NCBI RefSeq assembly: GCF_002105155.1
Contig: NW_019028980.1
Span: 1 to 64,000 of the forward strand
Source of the DNA: Lobosporangium transversale
Lineage: Eukaryota; Mortierellomycota; Mortierellomycetes; Mortierellales; Mortierellaceae
Direction: 5' to 3'
Length of the DNA: 64,000 nt
Positions 23,427 to 35,645 of the stretch are shown here, piece after piece (position 1 is the stretch's first letter; the number at the start of each line of letters is the position of its first letter). The notes beneath the pieces are model-generated. The model ran no database searches. It worked only from the letters and a program-made list of their open reading frames with translations, and had not been told where the DNA came from. The position numbers and the translations under genes are program-made.

Positions 23427-24444
23427 AGAAAAGAGAAGAGAAGAGTGATCACAATGGATGAAAGGAGAGTGAGAAGTGTGCGTGTCTTGTTCGGAACAAT
23501 TGTTCTATTACATTTTCACCATACCACACACGTTAAAATCAAAAATTTCTCCTCCCAAGCAGATGACACGGGCATGACGGGCACTGTCTGTGTGTCTGTG
23601 CTTTTGCTCTTGTACACACAAACTAAAATCAGGCAGTGCAGATGCACGTTCCACATCATACAACTAAACGCAATGGTTACATTCACTTACACTTGCACAC
23701 TTCCAAGCACAATAAAGCACAAACATTATTAAATCGACATTGTTTTCTGTATTCATGCTGGCGTGGTGTGTAACTTGTGTGTATACACTGTCCATGCACC
23801 AAATAAAATAAAAGACAAATTACAAGGAGAAAATCAAACAAGAGGAGAATGGCTTTAAATCATCTGGGAGGCGATGCCATCAGCAATTGCAATTTAATTT
23901 TTTTTTTTTTTTATACTTTTTTTACCTCCTTACTTTGTTTTAACTCCGAAAAAAAATTGCAGTTATGAAGGTTCGATCGATAAACCAAACATCAAATGAC
24001 ATGACCCGACATGACATGACACGACATGACACGATATCCTTGCACATGTTATGATCCAACGGAAAAAAGAAACAAGAAAATTTGCACCACCGTCTCGCAA
24101 TCATCCATTGCGAGCATTCCATATTATCGAAACACAATCCCTTACTAACACATGCAGCAATGCTTCCGTCCATAATTTATTAAAAAAAAAAAAAAAAAAA
24201 AAAAAGACATAAATGAGCAAATGATTTCATCCTTCCTTTGCCACTTTTTGCTTTTAATATTCCCCAATAGAGTTTGCGTGGAATAAGATTGTTCATTCCA
24301 GTTTTTGTGGACCCTGTGGTGTTCTCAACTAAATCTGCAGATTGCAGATAGATCTGTGTAATTAAGAAAGAGGAGAGACGGATCTATAACGGCGAAGGAA
24401 TTGTTGTGTTCCCCTTCCAAAGTCATATCTGTAGTAGACATTCT

Positions 24445-24475
<31 letters not shown>

Positions 24476-25030
24476 CATGGAATGGAGCACTAGACAATTG
24501 GGAATACAATTGATTTCTTTTTTATTATTATCATTATTTTAATATGACTCGAAAAAGTCAATAAATCTCTAATTTTTTTCACACAGGCAGAAGCTACTCA
24601 TCTTGTAAATTAGGAAGTAGGGGAACGTGCAAATTAACAAACAGCTGGTTGGTGCAAAAGAAGTGTTGCTAATGGTAATAATTGAACCCTTCTCTTTCGA
24701 AGAAATAGTAACGTATAACAATATATATACTATAGCATTGCTAACAGCCTACTAGCTGATTATGTTACATATTCTTGAAATATAGCCAAGGTAAATGGGA
24801 AGGTTTGATGACCCCGTAACAGAGAATGATTACTACTGTTCGTATTGGGTTTAGCAAAGCGTTGTATTTGGGTATCTGTATAAATACAGTCAAGTTTTTT
24901 TTTTTTTTTTTGTTGGCCTGATCTTTAAATTATTTGGCCCACTTTTTGTCATGAAGCTTGAGTCGCATGAAGATTTTTTTTCATTCCCAAATTGAGCAGT
25001 CTGGTGAGCACACTATCGATTAAATTATGA
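23215..25030. other. Gene-poor region
   Basis: It contains A runs near 23395-23424 and 24180-24205 and a T run near 24448-24475. Copies of the five-base unit ATGAC, with ACGAC variants, lie at 23994-24035. Small frames exist but none looks coding. The first 200 bp probably hold the promoter of the Sel1 gene. Confidence 0.5.
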
Positions 25031-25059
25031 CAGCAAGATATGTCGATGACAATTTCCTT

Positions 25060-25316
25060 GACTGTCTCATTGACAACTCAGTTGACCGTTTCAGTTAGTT
25101 GCTTAGCTGACTATTCCATTGGCTATTCCATCGACCGCTTCGTTGGCCATCCCATTGACTGCTTCATTGGCCACTTCGTTGATTACTCTATGGACTGCCT
25201 CGTTGACTTTACCATTGATTGCTTCGTTGACTATATCTTTGAATATTTTAATGACTATATTATTGACTATACCATTGACTATTTCGTTGACTATTTCGTT
25301 GGCAGTGCTTCGTTCA
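25060..25316. repeat. Degenerate 12-bp minisatellite
   Basis: About twenty-one consecutive units of 12 bp fit the pattern TTGACTATNCCA or TTGACTNNTTCG, with only minor length drift. Because the unit is a multiple of three, one plus-strand frame stays open over 120 codons and reads as DYFVDYTIDYF-like protein. I see no start context, splice signal or domain and treat it as a repeat rather than a gene. Confidence 0.8.
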
Positions 25317-25886
25317 TAATTCTATTGACTAATACATTGGCATCAATGTTCACTACTATTTTGTGCATACCTTCGAGCAAATCTTTGAGAGCATATCTTT
25401 GAGGACAGATAAAATTATCATTATCCAACCTGTAGAACGATCAAACTGTGAGCTTCGGTATAAAGCGATGAATCATATCTTTCACAGCTTCCACATCTTT
25501 CTTCGAGCGTCTCACCGTTCCATTGAACCCATCTCCCATTAGTAAAAAATACATTTACCAATGACTGGTAACTTTCGTTTCATCCATGACAATGGCAGGG
25601 GCTCCGAGTCCGTCGTTCCAAATCAATTTGAAAGCGATAAACCAAATGCTATGAAAATTTTCACTAACTTGCTCAAATATTGGCAGGGCCAAGTTGACCA
25701 AGACGGTAGTGTATCTTTTTCCTTTTTAGTCTCTAGTTTATCTGGTAACATTTCCATGCATTCACCATGGATTTCTGGTCGTATTCTCCTTTTCTTTTCA
25801 TCCCCTCGATGTTGTACGCTTAAAACATTGATAAGAGACTTTATTTGCACAATTGTATCAAGTACGCTGACTAGGGTTCCTTATAC

Positions 25887-26835
25887 TTATAACCCACCCA
25901 TGTGAAACTGAGGAAGACGGTAAAGATGCTGACGGACGCGAGTACGAGAAGAGGGGCAAGGAGTATCATTACTATCGAGCCAAGAAGTCAACAACTCAGC
26001 CGAGTTACTTTCCAAAGACTTCAAACCACGGGTTGAAAGTCTCCACATTACATTCTCCACACTGTAAAAATCAAGTCTAATAGCAAGGGTTTCGGCATTG
26101 GCCATAACAAACCGTCTATCAAGCTTGAGAGTGGTAACACGCTATTCGGTGTCTTGCTGTTCAAACTGAAAATCGCCATAGCCACCAACCTTGGCTAACA
26201 GAGTAATGTCAAGAAGGTCGACATAGACAAAATCACTACCGTCCTTTCGAATCAAAGTCTGACCCAAAACCCACTTATTAACGGACAGAGCCCTTTCATC
26301 ATCGATTTTCTCGGGTTATACTTTCTTAAATGCGTCCGCCACTGCTTGACCATCATCGGAACCGTACGCATCCTTGATAGCTGCATGGAATTGATCGCAG
26401 ATGGATACGAGGAGGGTTAATGCGTTTGAAGATAAAGAGAAGGTTGTGATTTTATCTTGGTACTTCAAGTAGGTACCCTCGACGCAAATGATTCCTGCCT
26501 AGGAGCTCGGTAGAGTCAGCACTAGAGCCGAGAATGCTTGCAATTGCTGCTACATGGCTGCTCCCTTGGTATTTGTATCAGAAGTGTTTTTGCCATGGAA
26601 ACTACTGATAATGATAGATTTACTGAACGCCATTGCGACACTAGCTAGTTTTGTAATGAGGAAAAAAAAAAAAAAAAGAAAGAAAAAAAATAGGATTGTT
26701 TTTGCCAGTTAATGCAATGCTTCATTGTTCAGCTCAGCCTTGTTGAATAAAGCATTCGAGTATCATATCCAACACAAGCAGGTTGCAGAAATTCATACTG
26801 GTATAAGCAAGGACTACAAACTCGAGAAGAAGCAT
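25887..26835 (-). pseudogene. Decayed copy of the secreted paralogue family (copy E)
   Basis: On the minus strand a short signal-peptide exon starts at ATG 26835 (MLLLEFVVLAYT), close to that of the copy at 34.4 kb (MLLLKSVVFACT). After an intron the second exon begins near 26645 with SVAMAFSK-SIIISSFHG and a degenerate T-DTNTKG box. Recognisable later pieces are the QFHAAIKDAYG region, VADAFKKV, a W-LGQTLI-like segment and a C-terminal RLSTRGLKSLESNSAELL. Several stops and frameshifts separate these pieces, so it cannot encode a full protein. The shared exon structure shows it was duplicated as a gene with its intron, not retroposed. Confidence 0.75.
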
Positions 26836-27761
26836 GGTATACTTGATCCATTTCGGTAAGTGAGGAATGAGGATCGTCGATTGGAGTAAGTAAGGTTGAT
26901 AAGCGAGGATAGGAAAAGAAAAGAAGCGATATATACTATATAAGACCACTGTCCTCGAAGGGGAAGGGAAAATCTTTGCACAATCGTATATTTTACAGAT
27001 TCGCAGGCACAGAAAGGGTAAGTGCCAACCTCTCCTAAAGCATTCGCTGGATCATTTAGTCCAGTTGTAGTTTCATAATACGTACAGCAAAGCATGAATC
27101 CTCCTTTGAAAATAGGGTGTTTCTCCTTGCAGGCCGCGTATATTTCCTGAGATCATTCTTCTAAAACCTCTCCCTTTTGGCTGCTTTTGCAGGTCTTTGA
27201 CATATGGAGTATTCCTCTTCTTTAAATTTATATATTTGAATCGCGTTTTTTTTATCTCCTGGATTAAAGGTCATGCAGCACACCATCGTTATCATTAATA
27301 GTTCTTTTATTGGGGCTCTGGTGCCAAACTCGTGCTGCATCTTTTTTGTCAAGCTTTGCACAACTGTCTCTTAATTTTATGCTTTTCTTTTTGAGAAACG
27401 ATTATGGTAAAATGACATTGAGAGACAAAGTCACGAGCAGGCTCTACGCCACCAATATGCTTCGGATGATCGAACAGCATGTCTGTCCACAAACACACAG
27501 ACATCCAGAACACAGACACACGACACACATTTTAACTTTTGATGAATAAATGCTAGTAAACAACTCCATTCTTAAAATTGACATTTCTTTTTCACAATCA
27601 TCTCCATCAATAAGTAACGAAGCGTCAAGAAAAGATTCATCTAGGAAGAATAAACCATCTAACTAATTTATTCGCCACCAAGGAAATCAATAAAGCAAAA
27701 GCAATAGTTTGGTTTCAAGAAAAGACAGAACAACCCTTGTACGTCATAAGTGATACATAAC
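26836..27761. other. Upstream flank, no gene seen
   Basis: Sequence between the relic and the ankyrin gene. The part nearest 26836 resembles the region above the 34.4-kb paralogue (CTCGCTTATCA and TCAAGTA-like words), so it is probably a relic promoter. The rest should contain the ankyrin gene promoter. Confidence 0.4.
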
Positions 27762-30525
27762 ATGCGCGGCTCAGGAAAAGGGACTGCAAAGGATTCAGAA
27801 GAGTACGAGGATCATTTTCTGCATCAAACTATTGGCGCTCCTCGCATTCGGTCGCATACAGCTCGATATGGTCATCACAAGGTTATGCGCCATCATCATC
27901 TAGCCTCCTCGAGCAGCGGTGGCGGCTCTGCTTTGCCTACCACATCCACTGCAGATGCCCCCGGTGCGGCGGGGACGACTGCCTCATCTGTCTCTGCCTA
28001 TCTGGAGCATCTCCCTTCACTCAATCTTAATGCCACACCACCACCCCGGCCTCCTCGGCCTCCTGGTGGTCTTCTTGGCATCAGTAATGGGCGCGGGATA
28101 GGATACGGTAGAAGTCTCGGCAGCAGCAACTATGATAGTCCGTTAACCATCCATGGCTCTTTTGACGGCCATGTACGCAGCGAGGCTAATCTCTATGGGG
28201 GCAAGAACCAAAGTTCAGGATTATTGCCTGTGAAATCCTTAAGTGGTGGTGCAGGAAGCGGCAATCATCATCGACCATCTACATCCATTTTTCCGATCCA
28301 AAAAGCTCTTGAGATCGCCATGAAAGAGTCCAGGTTGCTTGCAGCAGCATCCTCACGAGGCGGAGCAGGATCCGCTGGAACGGGTATGATCACGGGTACA
28401 ACATTTGTGAGAGAATTGAGAAGAGCGAGACATGCTAGGGGGGCCATCATCACAGAGCATGGCCCTACTCCTGACATTTCTCTGGATGAGGACGAGGACG
28501 AGGACACCACTCCCACAGATGCAGATGTAGAGCTAGATTTTGATATCGAATCAAGATTGAGAATTCACGGATCGTTACCATCATCATCGTCACAATCATC
28601 GCAATCATTTTCTACAGGCATGGATACATTTCAATCAAGGACAACAACATCAACAACTCGTTTTAATAGCTTGAAGACTCACAACACTACAGACCGTGAA
28701 TATGGTGACATTAGAATTCAGCGGCCAGCCATAACTGCATTTGAGTCAAAGGCAGGTTATCCAGGCATTGCGTATCTACCTCACACGTCCTCATCGCATG
28801 CAGGTATTATGTCGCTGAGAACCCCCGGATCACTTAGAAATGTGCCATCTACGAAATCATGGGGTCACATCTCGTCATCCTCTGGATCGGCATTAATATC
28901 TACATCTGCATCCAACACATTTGCACCTGTGTCCATATCGTCCTCATCTTCATCATCAATTCCATATAGTGAAAAGTCATTGGAGTTGTTCGTCATCTCT
29001 TCAACCTCTTCAACAAGTACACCATACCAATCTCACTGCTCGCCTGTCTTACCTTCCTCTTCTTCTTCTACATTTGCATCATCAACGTCGTCATCGTTAT
29101 CATCTTCCTCTCGATCTGAATCAGCTGTCCATGCTGTGCGTGAGCTGCTAGATTCATATCCTGCGCCGTCGCCCTATTGCGTTGATGACAAGAAGCGATC
29201 ACCTCTGCACTTTGCGGCAGCCGCAGGAGATTTGGAACTTGTAGAGTACCTATTGGAGCGAGGTGTGCGCCCTGATTGTGGTCGTGATATTGCGGGCAAT
29301 ATGCCTTTGCATCTTGGTAAGGAATAGTTTTCATTATCCTCTTTGCCTTATAAATTAATCCAATGTTATTGATACCATGAGATTACATACAATTCTTTCA
29401 TTTTCTCTAGCCATTATATCAAATAAGATTGATGTTGTGGCTGCACTTCTCAGAGCTGGTACGTATCTTTCTTTCTTCTTTTTTTTTTTTCCTTCCTCTT
29501 TAAAAAAAAAATTCTGAAATGATCAATCATACAATGCAAAATATACAGGAGCGGATATGACCCTTGCATCACCTATGACACACAAGACTCCATTAGACCT
29601 TGCAGAATCAAGACTAAGTTATTTATTGTCGTGTGCACAAGAGAGTGTCAAGCAGTCACAAGAACAATCATCATCACCATTGGACCTCCACAACAATCAG
29701 ATCGCTACGCGATCCACATTTCGTCATCCTTCTTCGTCGTCCCCTTCACAGTCCCAGGCATTGCTGCGACAGATCCGTGATATTGTCAATTTGCTTCGAC
29801 CGTATGTGGTCCGTCAACAGAAGATGCAACACAGTGAACAAGGGAAAGAGCGGCAGAAGGAGCGCTCCTGGGAAAGAGCAGATAAATATATGAGACAACA
29901 CGAGTACCTTAATCAGGAGAGTAATTCCTCCGGTGGAAGTGGCCTCTGGAGAGTCGACCCCCACTCTGATGACAATTTTGGAGATATGGAGGATGAAGAT
30001 GAAGACGATGATGACGAGGGGGATGATGATCGGATGGATATGGGCGAACGAAGACAGCGGTCATCGACTATGAACCCAAGGGGTGGCGCAGCTGCCCGGA
30101 AACAGCTATCAACAAGAGTAGATGTGGATGGAGATGTGGATTTCGATGATGACTCGAATGATGCTCAGCGGTCGTCCTATCCTGGGTCTGGAAAGATGAA
30201 ACGTCTGAATAACAGGCGGTTACCAAAAAGAATGGATGCAAACGAGACCGAAGAAGCATTAGAGAACCTGATGAATGGCTTGTCGTTGCTGGAAGCCAAT
30301 CGAAAGCAAATTGAACAACAGCAGCATCAACAGCACCAACATCATGGAAATTCAGCCCAAATGTTAGTGCAAGGCGGAGTCTCAGATAGTACAGATGGCA
30401 ACTTGGCGGACAGTGAACTGGATCCTCGTAGTGAACAAGAGGTGGATGAGGCATTGCCGGACCTATTGGAACAGGTGCAACAGGTTCTAGAGGCTATTAA
30501 ACTTAACGAGAATACAGGATCATGA
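27762..30525 (+). CDS. Ankyrin-repeat protein, about 859 aa
   Basis: Three exons, 27762-29316, 29411-29458 and 29549-30525, are in phase. I start at the ATG at 27762 (MRGSGKGTAK). The first 470 residues are Ser/Thr/Gly-rich, low-complexity and probably disordered, with an acidic LDEDEDEDTT patch. Two to three ankyrin repeats cover about residues 475-550: RSPLHFAAAAGDLELVEYLL, then GNMPLHLAIISNKIDVVAAL, then TPLDLAESRLSYLL. The 48-nt exon 2 encodes the middle of a repeat. The tail has a very acidic run (DEDEDDDDEGDDD), Arg/Lys patches, a Gln/His stretch and a final Leu-rich helix (LPDLLEQVQQVLEAIKL). Ankyrin repeats bind proteins; the partner is unknown. No membrane segment is seen. The gene is clearly real but its specific role is not. 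Confidence 0.8.
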
Positions 30526-30977
30526 CATAGAGTTCTGTCTCTCTCGCTCTCTCGCTTTTTTTTATAAGCAAAATAAAAAGTCATGTGAGGTATTTAATAC
30601 GCGTTGATTAACTACGATTCTAGACGACGTGACTTGCAGAAGTAGACCTATTTTTTTTGTGTTCATAGCATGGCTAAATATGAGCCTGGCCCAAAAGTCG
30701 ACTTTGACTTGTACCAAAAAAAAAAAAAAAAAAAAAAAAAAAGTGCAGTCTTTAAACAAAGTAGACATTTATATCCTTTTCTCTTTCCATCTCTTCATTT
30801 CACATCTCATATTACATCACATCACATCACCTTTCATTCCTCTTTTTCATTTTCATTTTCATTTTCTTTTTAAGTGCTTCTTGTTGACATATTTATCCCT
30901 TTTCTCTATTAATTTTATCCCTTCTCAGCCCACTGTGTAAATCACCCCCAAACACACCATATTCACTTGAGTGCTCC
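30526..30977. promoter_or_regulatory. Intergenic region upstream of the band 7 gene
   Basis: Contains a poly-A run near 30716-30742, ACATC repeats near 30812-30830 and TTTTCA repeats near 30846-30868, then a pyrimidine-rich stretch ahead of the ATG at 30978. It probably holds the band 7 promoter. Confidence 0.4.
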
Positions 30978-32654
30978 ATGCAGAACAACAGCAATAGTAT
31001 CCAGCAGTTGCGGGATGTGGCTGTTGTGAATAGTCAGCCTAAGAGAAACACAGCCATGGATGCTGGCAATGTTACCACAAAGTCTTATGCCCAGGGTATT
31101 TATGAAAGCATTTAACGAATAGATATTCCTTCCAAGATTTTTTTTTTTCTCGCACACATGGCAATAAACTTTTTCTTTTTTTTCTTTTATATTAAATAGA
31201 GTTTCCTGCTCAGCGAGTCACTGGATTCTATGGGACGATGGTCAATGCCTTTGGTACTTGCATCGGAACTTTTGGCATGGTAATATTATAGTTATAACAG
31301 GAGAAGGGTATCGAAAAATGATTCATTTGTCAACTAATTTTTTTTTTTTTTTTTTTTTTTTTCGTCCCTTGTAGATCCCATGCTGCATTTGGTAATATGC
31401 AAACCTTTTTATTATTATTATTATTATTATTATTAATATTACAATGGTCAACACATTGAACTGCTCTTGTGTTTCTCATACAACTTGCATTAATATTTGG
31501 TTTTAGCTGCCCTAACCCGTAAGTACCAAGCTGCATATCTTCATACATTCTTATAGTATATAATACAAACTGTGTAAGTATATCTAACTTAATTAAGCTT
31601 CCTATTCAATTATCGATTTAGCTACAAGACCATTGAACAGGGCACCATTGGGTTGGTTACTCGTTTCGGACGGTATTACAAGACAGTAGACCCAGGGTTG
31701 ATTCGCTTAAACCCTTACACAGAACGAGTTTTCAACGTGGACATGAGAGTTCAAATTTCTAATATCCCTAACCAAATGATCATGACCAAGGATAATGTCA
31801 ATGTTCATATTGATTCAATCATTTATTGGCATATCATTGATCCATTTCAAGCAACCTATGGAGTCTCCGATGTCCGACAGGCACTAGTGGAACGAACCCA
31901 GACCACGCTGAGACAGGTGCTGGGCGCTAGACTATTACAGGAAATCATTGAAAATCGCGAGCAGTTGGCCCATGAAATTCAGGATATTATTGACGACCCT
32001 GCACACGCTTGGGGAGTCACCGTAAGTTTTTTTTTTTTTTTTTATTTATAAAAAAAAGAAAGAAACGCGTAAAGAATGGCGTGCTTTCAGCTTTTTATAA
32101 CAACTTGTTTTTCTTTCTTTCTTTCCTTCTTTTTTTCTTTCAAGGTCGAGAGCATTCTAATTAAAGATATCAAATTTTCAAAGAGTCTTCAAGAATCACT
32201 TTCATCCGCAGCTCAAGCCAAACGTCTGGCCGAGTCTAAAGTCATTCAGGCACAATCCGAAGTCGATAGCGCTAAACTGATGCGTCAAGCTGCTGAATGT
32301 GCGTATTATGTGGAAATGTTAAGAAGAAAAAAAAAACGGCCTTCTTCATATTTTATTGTATTAAATATAAATAATACATATTAATCTCTTACTTTTTATA
32401 TTTACAAAGTCCTAAATACCCCTGCGGCCATGCAGATCCGATACCTCGAATCGATGGCAGCCATGGCACGGCATAGTGGTAACAAGACAATCTTTATGCC
32501 AACCTCGGATGACGCGAGAACACATTTTTACCCTGCGGCAGCGTCATCCGGAGCCAATTCAAGTGGGAACCCTCTTTCAAATCTGAAGATGCCTTCAGCC
32601 TCGGTCTCTAGCTCTGATGGCTCTCAACAGGTTTTAACATATCCGCAACATTAA
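30978..32654 (+). CDS. Stomatin/band 7 (SPFH) membrane protein
   Basis: Seven exons, 30978-31095, 31200-31279, 31375-31391, 31507-31518, 31622-32021, 32145-32298 and 32410-32654, give about 341 residues. Exons 3 and 4 are only 17 and 12 nt, and together they encode the conserved Cys-rich IPCCICCPNP, a likely membrane-anchoring and palmitoylation region after a short hydrophobic stretch. The SPFH domain follows: YKTIEQGTIGLVTRFGRYYK, VDPGLIRLNP, QIRYLESM and others. Stomatin-like proteins sit on the cytoplasmic face of membranes, oligomerise and regulate channels or organise microdomains. The helical DSAKLMRQAAE-FLNTPAAM segment is the usual oligomerisation region. The exon 6 donor (GTGCGT) is the weakest junction. 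The Ser/Ala-rich C-terminus varies in this family. Confidence 0.9.
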
Positions 32655-34250
32655 ACGCTCAAGTCATTGGCAAGCATACGGAGAGATAGGCACACATGCG
32701 CACGAAAGTAAAACGCAAATAGCAAATACGTATCTATAATTTTTTCCATTAAAGTTTTAAAGCGTGTTGTTTGAGGCCTGAATGCTTCAAGAGGTCGTTT
32801 TCAAAATTAGTGAAACCCAAATCCATTCCTCTAAATCCAATCTAACCTCGATACCTCTAAAATCGATAATGAATGGCTTGAGGCCTTTCAGCTCCAACAC
32901 CCTCAGCATATGCATCTTTTCATAATGTTGTCATTTACATGCTTCGACTGCTTCAATTGACTGTTCGTGTTTTTTTTTTTTTTTTTTTTTTTTTTGAATA
33001 TTTTTACTCTGTTCTCAGGGTTTACTTGGCCCTGCTCTACTTCTCTATTACTTTACCCTCATTTCTTTTCAGGGCTTGATATAATCTTAGGATTGGTCTT
33101 GAGTGTCAGTCGCGAGGCTTGGCTGAGTATACCAGCATCATGCTAGCCAATAGAATAGCATATCCAATGTCTCCCTACCCACTCATTTGAACCATCACAG
33201 CTATTTTCTCTTGCTGGCTACTTCTTGCTCTGAAACTTGAGCGCTGGACCTCGGGTAATATATTGACTGTACGTATAACCCTGTTGGCGCTTCCGGTGGA
33301 GTTGATGGCCAGGATTAACGCCTCTGGCCGTATTACCACGCTCTAGATAGAGAGGTGCTGAGTCTATCAAGGCACCAAGTCGTGGACAAAAAAGTTAAGA
33401 TCATATGCAAGTACTCGCTTTGTGTTCTTCTCGTACCTTTCAGCTCCAGTGTCTTTAGTACGTGGGTGATGATCTCAATAGTGATTTGGGTAACTTGGTA
33501 AATTAGGATCAAAGCCGAAAAAGCATCCTGAGGCAGGACAATGTCTGAGTTAGTAGTTATTGTCGTTCATCTTTGTGATCTATTCGACCAAGGCCTCGGT
33601 GAGCAAGCCGACTGATGAAGGCGAACCATAGAAGCTGCCGATGACGATGATGATGATAGTGCATTTAAACTGTTATTATTGCGAAATATAGGGAAGTATA
33701 TTCGAAGACGCCACCATTATCCTCCAGATAACATGGTTGATCGAATTAGAAGTCCCTTCACAGTAGGTCATGATGAGGAAGCTGAGAGATGCTATTATCT
33801 TTTTATGTGGCAGTCTCTTCCTTGCCCCACCATATTTCTTTTATAGACTTGCCTTGAAACTCAAAGGCCTGGCACTGATTTCAAGGCAGTGCAAATGACC
33901 CATTTTGTTCAATGATCAAAGTAAACCTAGCAAAACAGCAACGCATAAAGCATTGAGCTACTGTTTCCCAATTTCTGGCAGTACACGGCCAATCGGCAAG
34001 GCATTTACTGGATTACCCTTTATCTGCATGCCATGATCTCAAGTAAATCTATCGTTATTCTATAAAGGATGTAGTTAAGCAGCATTGCATAACAGTTTCG
34101 GCAAGGAAGTAATCCATGCTCCTTTACTTTGAGAATATATTACACAATTTTACGTCAATTGTAAAGAAATTCCCATTCCTCACTCCTTTTACCGAAAATG
34201 CCGATAGTAATGCTGATATGAGTTCTGATTAACCTATTTGTACGTGAGTG
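32655..34250 (-). pseudogene. Relics of F-box/LRR-type genes
   Basis: No full gene is present, but LRR-like pieces read on the minus strand. One near 32800-32920 reads MLRVLELKGLKPFIIDF and later EEWIWVSL, ending in a stop. One near 33345-33470 reads VLKTLELKGT followed by LTFLSTTWCLDRLST and a stop. Both resemble the LRR units of the F-box genes in this window. A poly-T run lies near 32970-32995. The boundaries are approximate, and the 33.5-34.2 kb part shows nothing clear. Confidence 0.35.
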
Positions 34251-34360
34251 TTGTCTCTTGTATTTTAAATATTGCCTTTCCTATTATTTTTTTTTTTTTT
34301 CTACTCCACATCCCCCATTTCCTACTCGCTTATCATTACTTAAGACACGTCAAGTACATC

Positions 34361-35290
34361 ATGCTTCTTCTCAAGTCTGTGGTTTTTGCTTGCACTGGTA
34401 CGGGCGTCTATATACCGCTTTAGTTGGACGCCACTGCTCGAATATTTTGTTTAACAAGACTGGTCCGAACAATTCTTCCTTACCCTACTTTGCATAACAA
34501 AACTAGCCACCGTAGTATTGGCCTTCGGAACCAATGCTATCATTAGCATCGGTAATTTCGTCGGCGAGGACACCACCGACCCAAGTGCCAAGGGGGAAGA
34601 GATCTTCAGTAGCCCTCAAAACCATGCAGCAGCAGTTGCGAGCATTCTTAGCTACAGTGCTGACTATTGCAATTTCCAGCCTCAGCAAGAGGGGATCATT
34701 TACGATAAGCAAGCTTTTACTGCGTACAAAATGCAGTCAGCGCTTTCCCTGGTTTCCGTTCCGATCGTCTATATCATCTTCCCATCAACCTGAGCGGTGA
34801 TCGTGATCAATTCCATGAAAGGATTGTAAACTTGTACGGTCTCAATGGAGCTCAGGAGGTGGCGGATGCGTTTTTGAAGCTGCTACCCAAGAAAATCGAT
34901 GATAAAGAGGCCCAGTCCGCTGAAATGTGGACTTTGAGTCAGACCCTAATTCAAAAGGACGTAGGCAGCGACCAAGTCTTAGCTGGCCTTCTTGAAGTTA
35001 CTATGACAGCCAGAGTTGACGACTCTGGCAACTTCCACTTCGATGAGCAAGAAGCTGATTTCCAAATGGAGATTTACAGGGTCGATTCTTCCTTTCTTCA
35101 AACACAAGCCCCTACGCTAGCTAGAAATATGCATACTTTGAGTGTGAAGGATGTGACCATGAAGCTTTCGACCAGTGGGTTGATTTCTTTGAACTGTGAG
35201 CCGGCTGAGTTGTTGGCTGCTTGGCTCAGTGCTGGTGATGCCTCTCGCTCCTCTTCCCACACTCACTTCCGTCAGCAACATGCTTTGTAA
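34361..35290 (+). pseudogene. Secreted paralogue family, frameshifted copy (copy D)
   Basis: Exon 1, 34361-34397, encodes a signal-peptide start (MLLLKSVVFACT). A phase-1 intron ends at 34506. Exon 2 carries all family motifs: GEDTTDPSAKG, NHAAAVASIL, FQPQQEGIIYD, VADAFLKLLP, W-LSQTLI and KLSTSGL. Near 34733-34740 the reading frame shifts, breaking the family's FPGF region; downstream the frame is open to a normal stop at 35290. A single small indel (or a sequence error) is enough to explain it, so this copy is either newly dead or an assembly artefact. It lies on the plus strand, while the other four copies are on the minus strand, and it sits between LRR relics. Confidence 0.75.
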
Positions 35291-35406
35291 ATACACAGGA
35301 CCCCAGTGAGCATTTTTAATACAGTTCAGTTATGTAAATAAAACCTTGCCTCATTTATTGCGCGCGCGGCATTTGGCAAAGGAAAAAAGTATGTACGACC
35401 AGGAAA

Positions 35407-35433
35407 CTACGGTGCGGAATGCACCCTGTCGGA

Positions 35434-35465
<32 letters not shown>

Positions 35466-35604
35466 ATAGACTTCGTTGTGAATTTAGACTAGACTGGATC
35501 CATACTACCTTGGGCCACTGCTGGTGATGATAGCATGAAAGAGTGGCACGGTTAGTGTATAGCTTCAGCCCTCGCAACTTCAATGTCCTCAGGTCCGCCA
35601 GCAC
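35407..35604 (-). pseudogene. LRR fragment
   Basis: A short open stretch reads LADLRTLKLRGLKLYTN, an LRR-like unit on the same strand as the relics at 32.8-33.5 kb. It runs into a poly-A (poly-T on plus) tract and has no start or partners. It is probably a remnant. Confidence 0.3.
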
Positions 35605-35645
35605 ATACCGCTCCTAAAACGCTTGCTCCATCATCCTTTGTCCGC

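Noticed and set aside
25060-25316. CRISPR-like array
   Set aside because: Units are contiguous 12-mers without spacers, and the genome is clearly eukaryotic.
25040-25402. 120-codon frame with DYFVDY repeats
   Set aside because: It is explained by a 12-bp tandem repeat, which keeps any frame open; there is no start context or splice signal.
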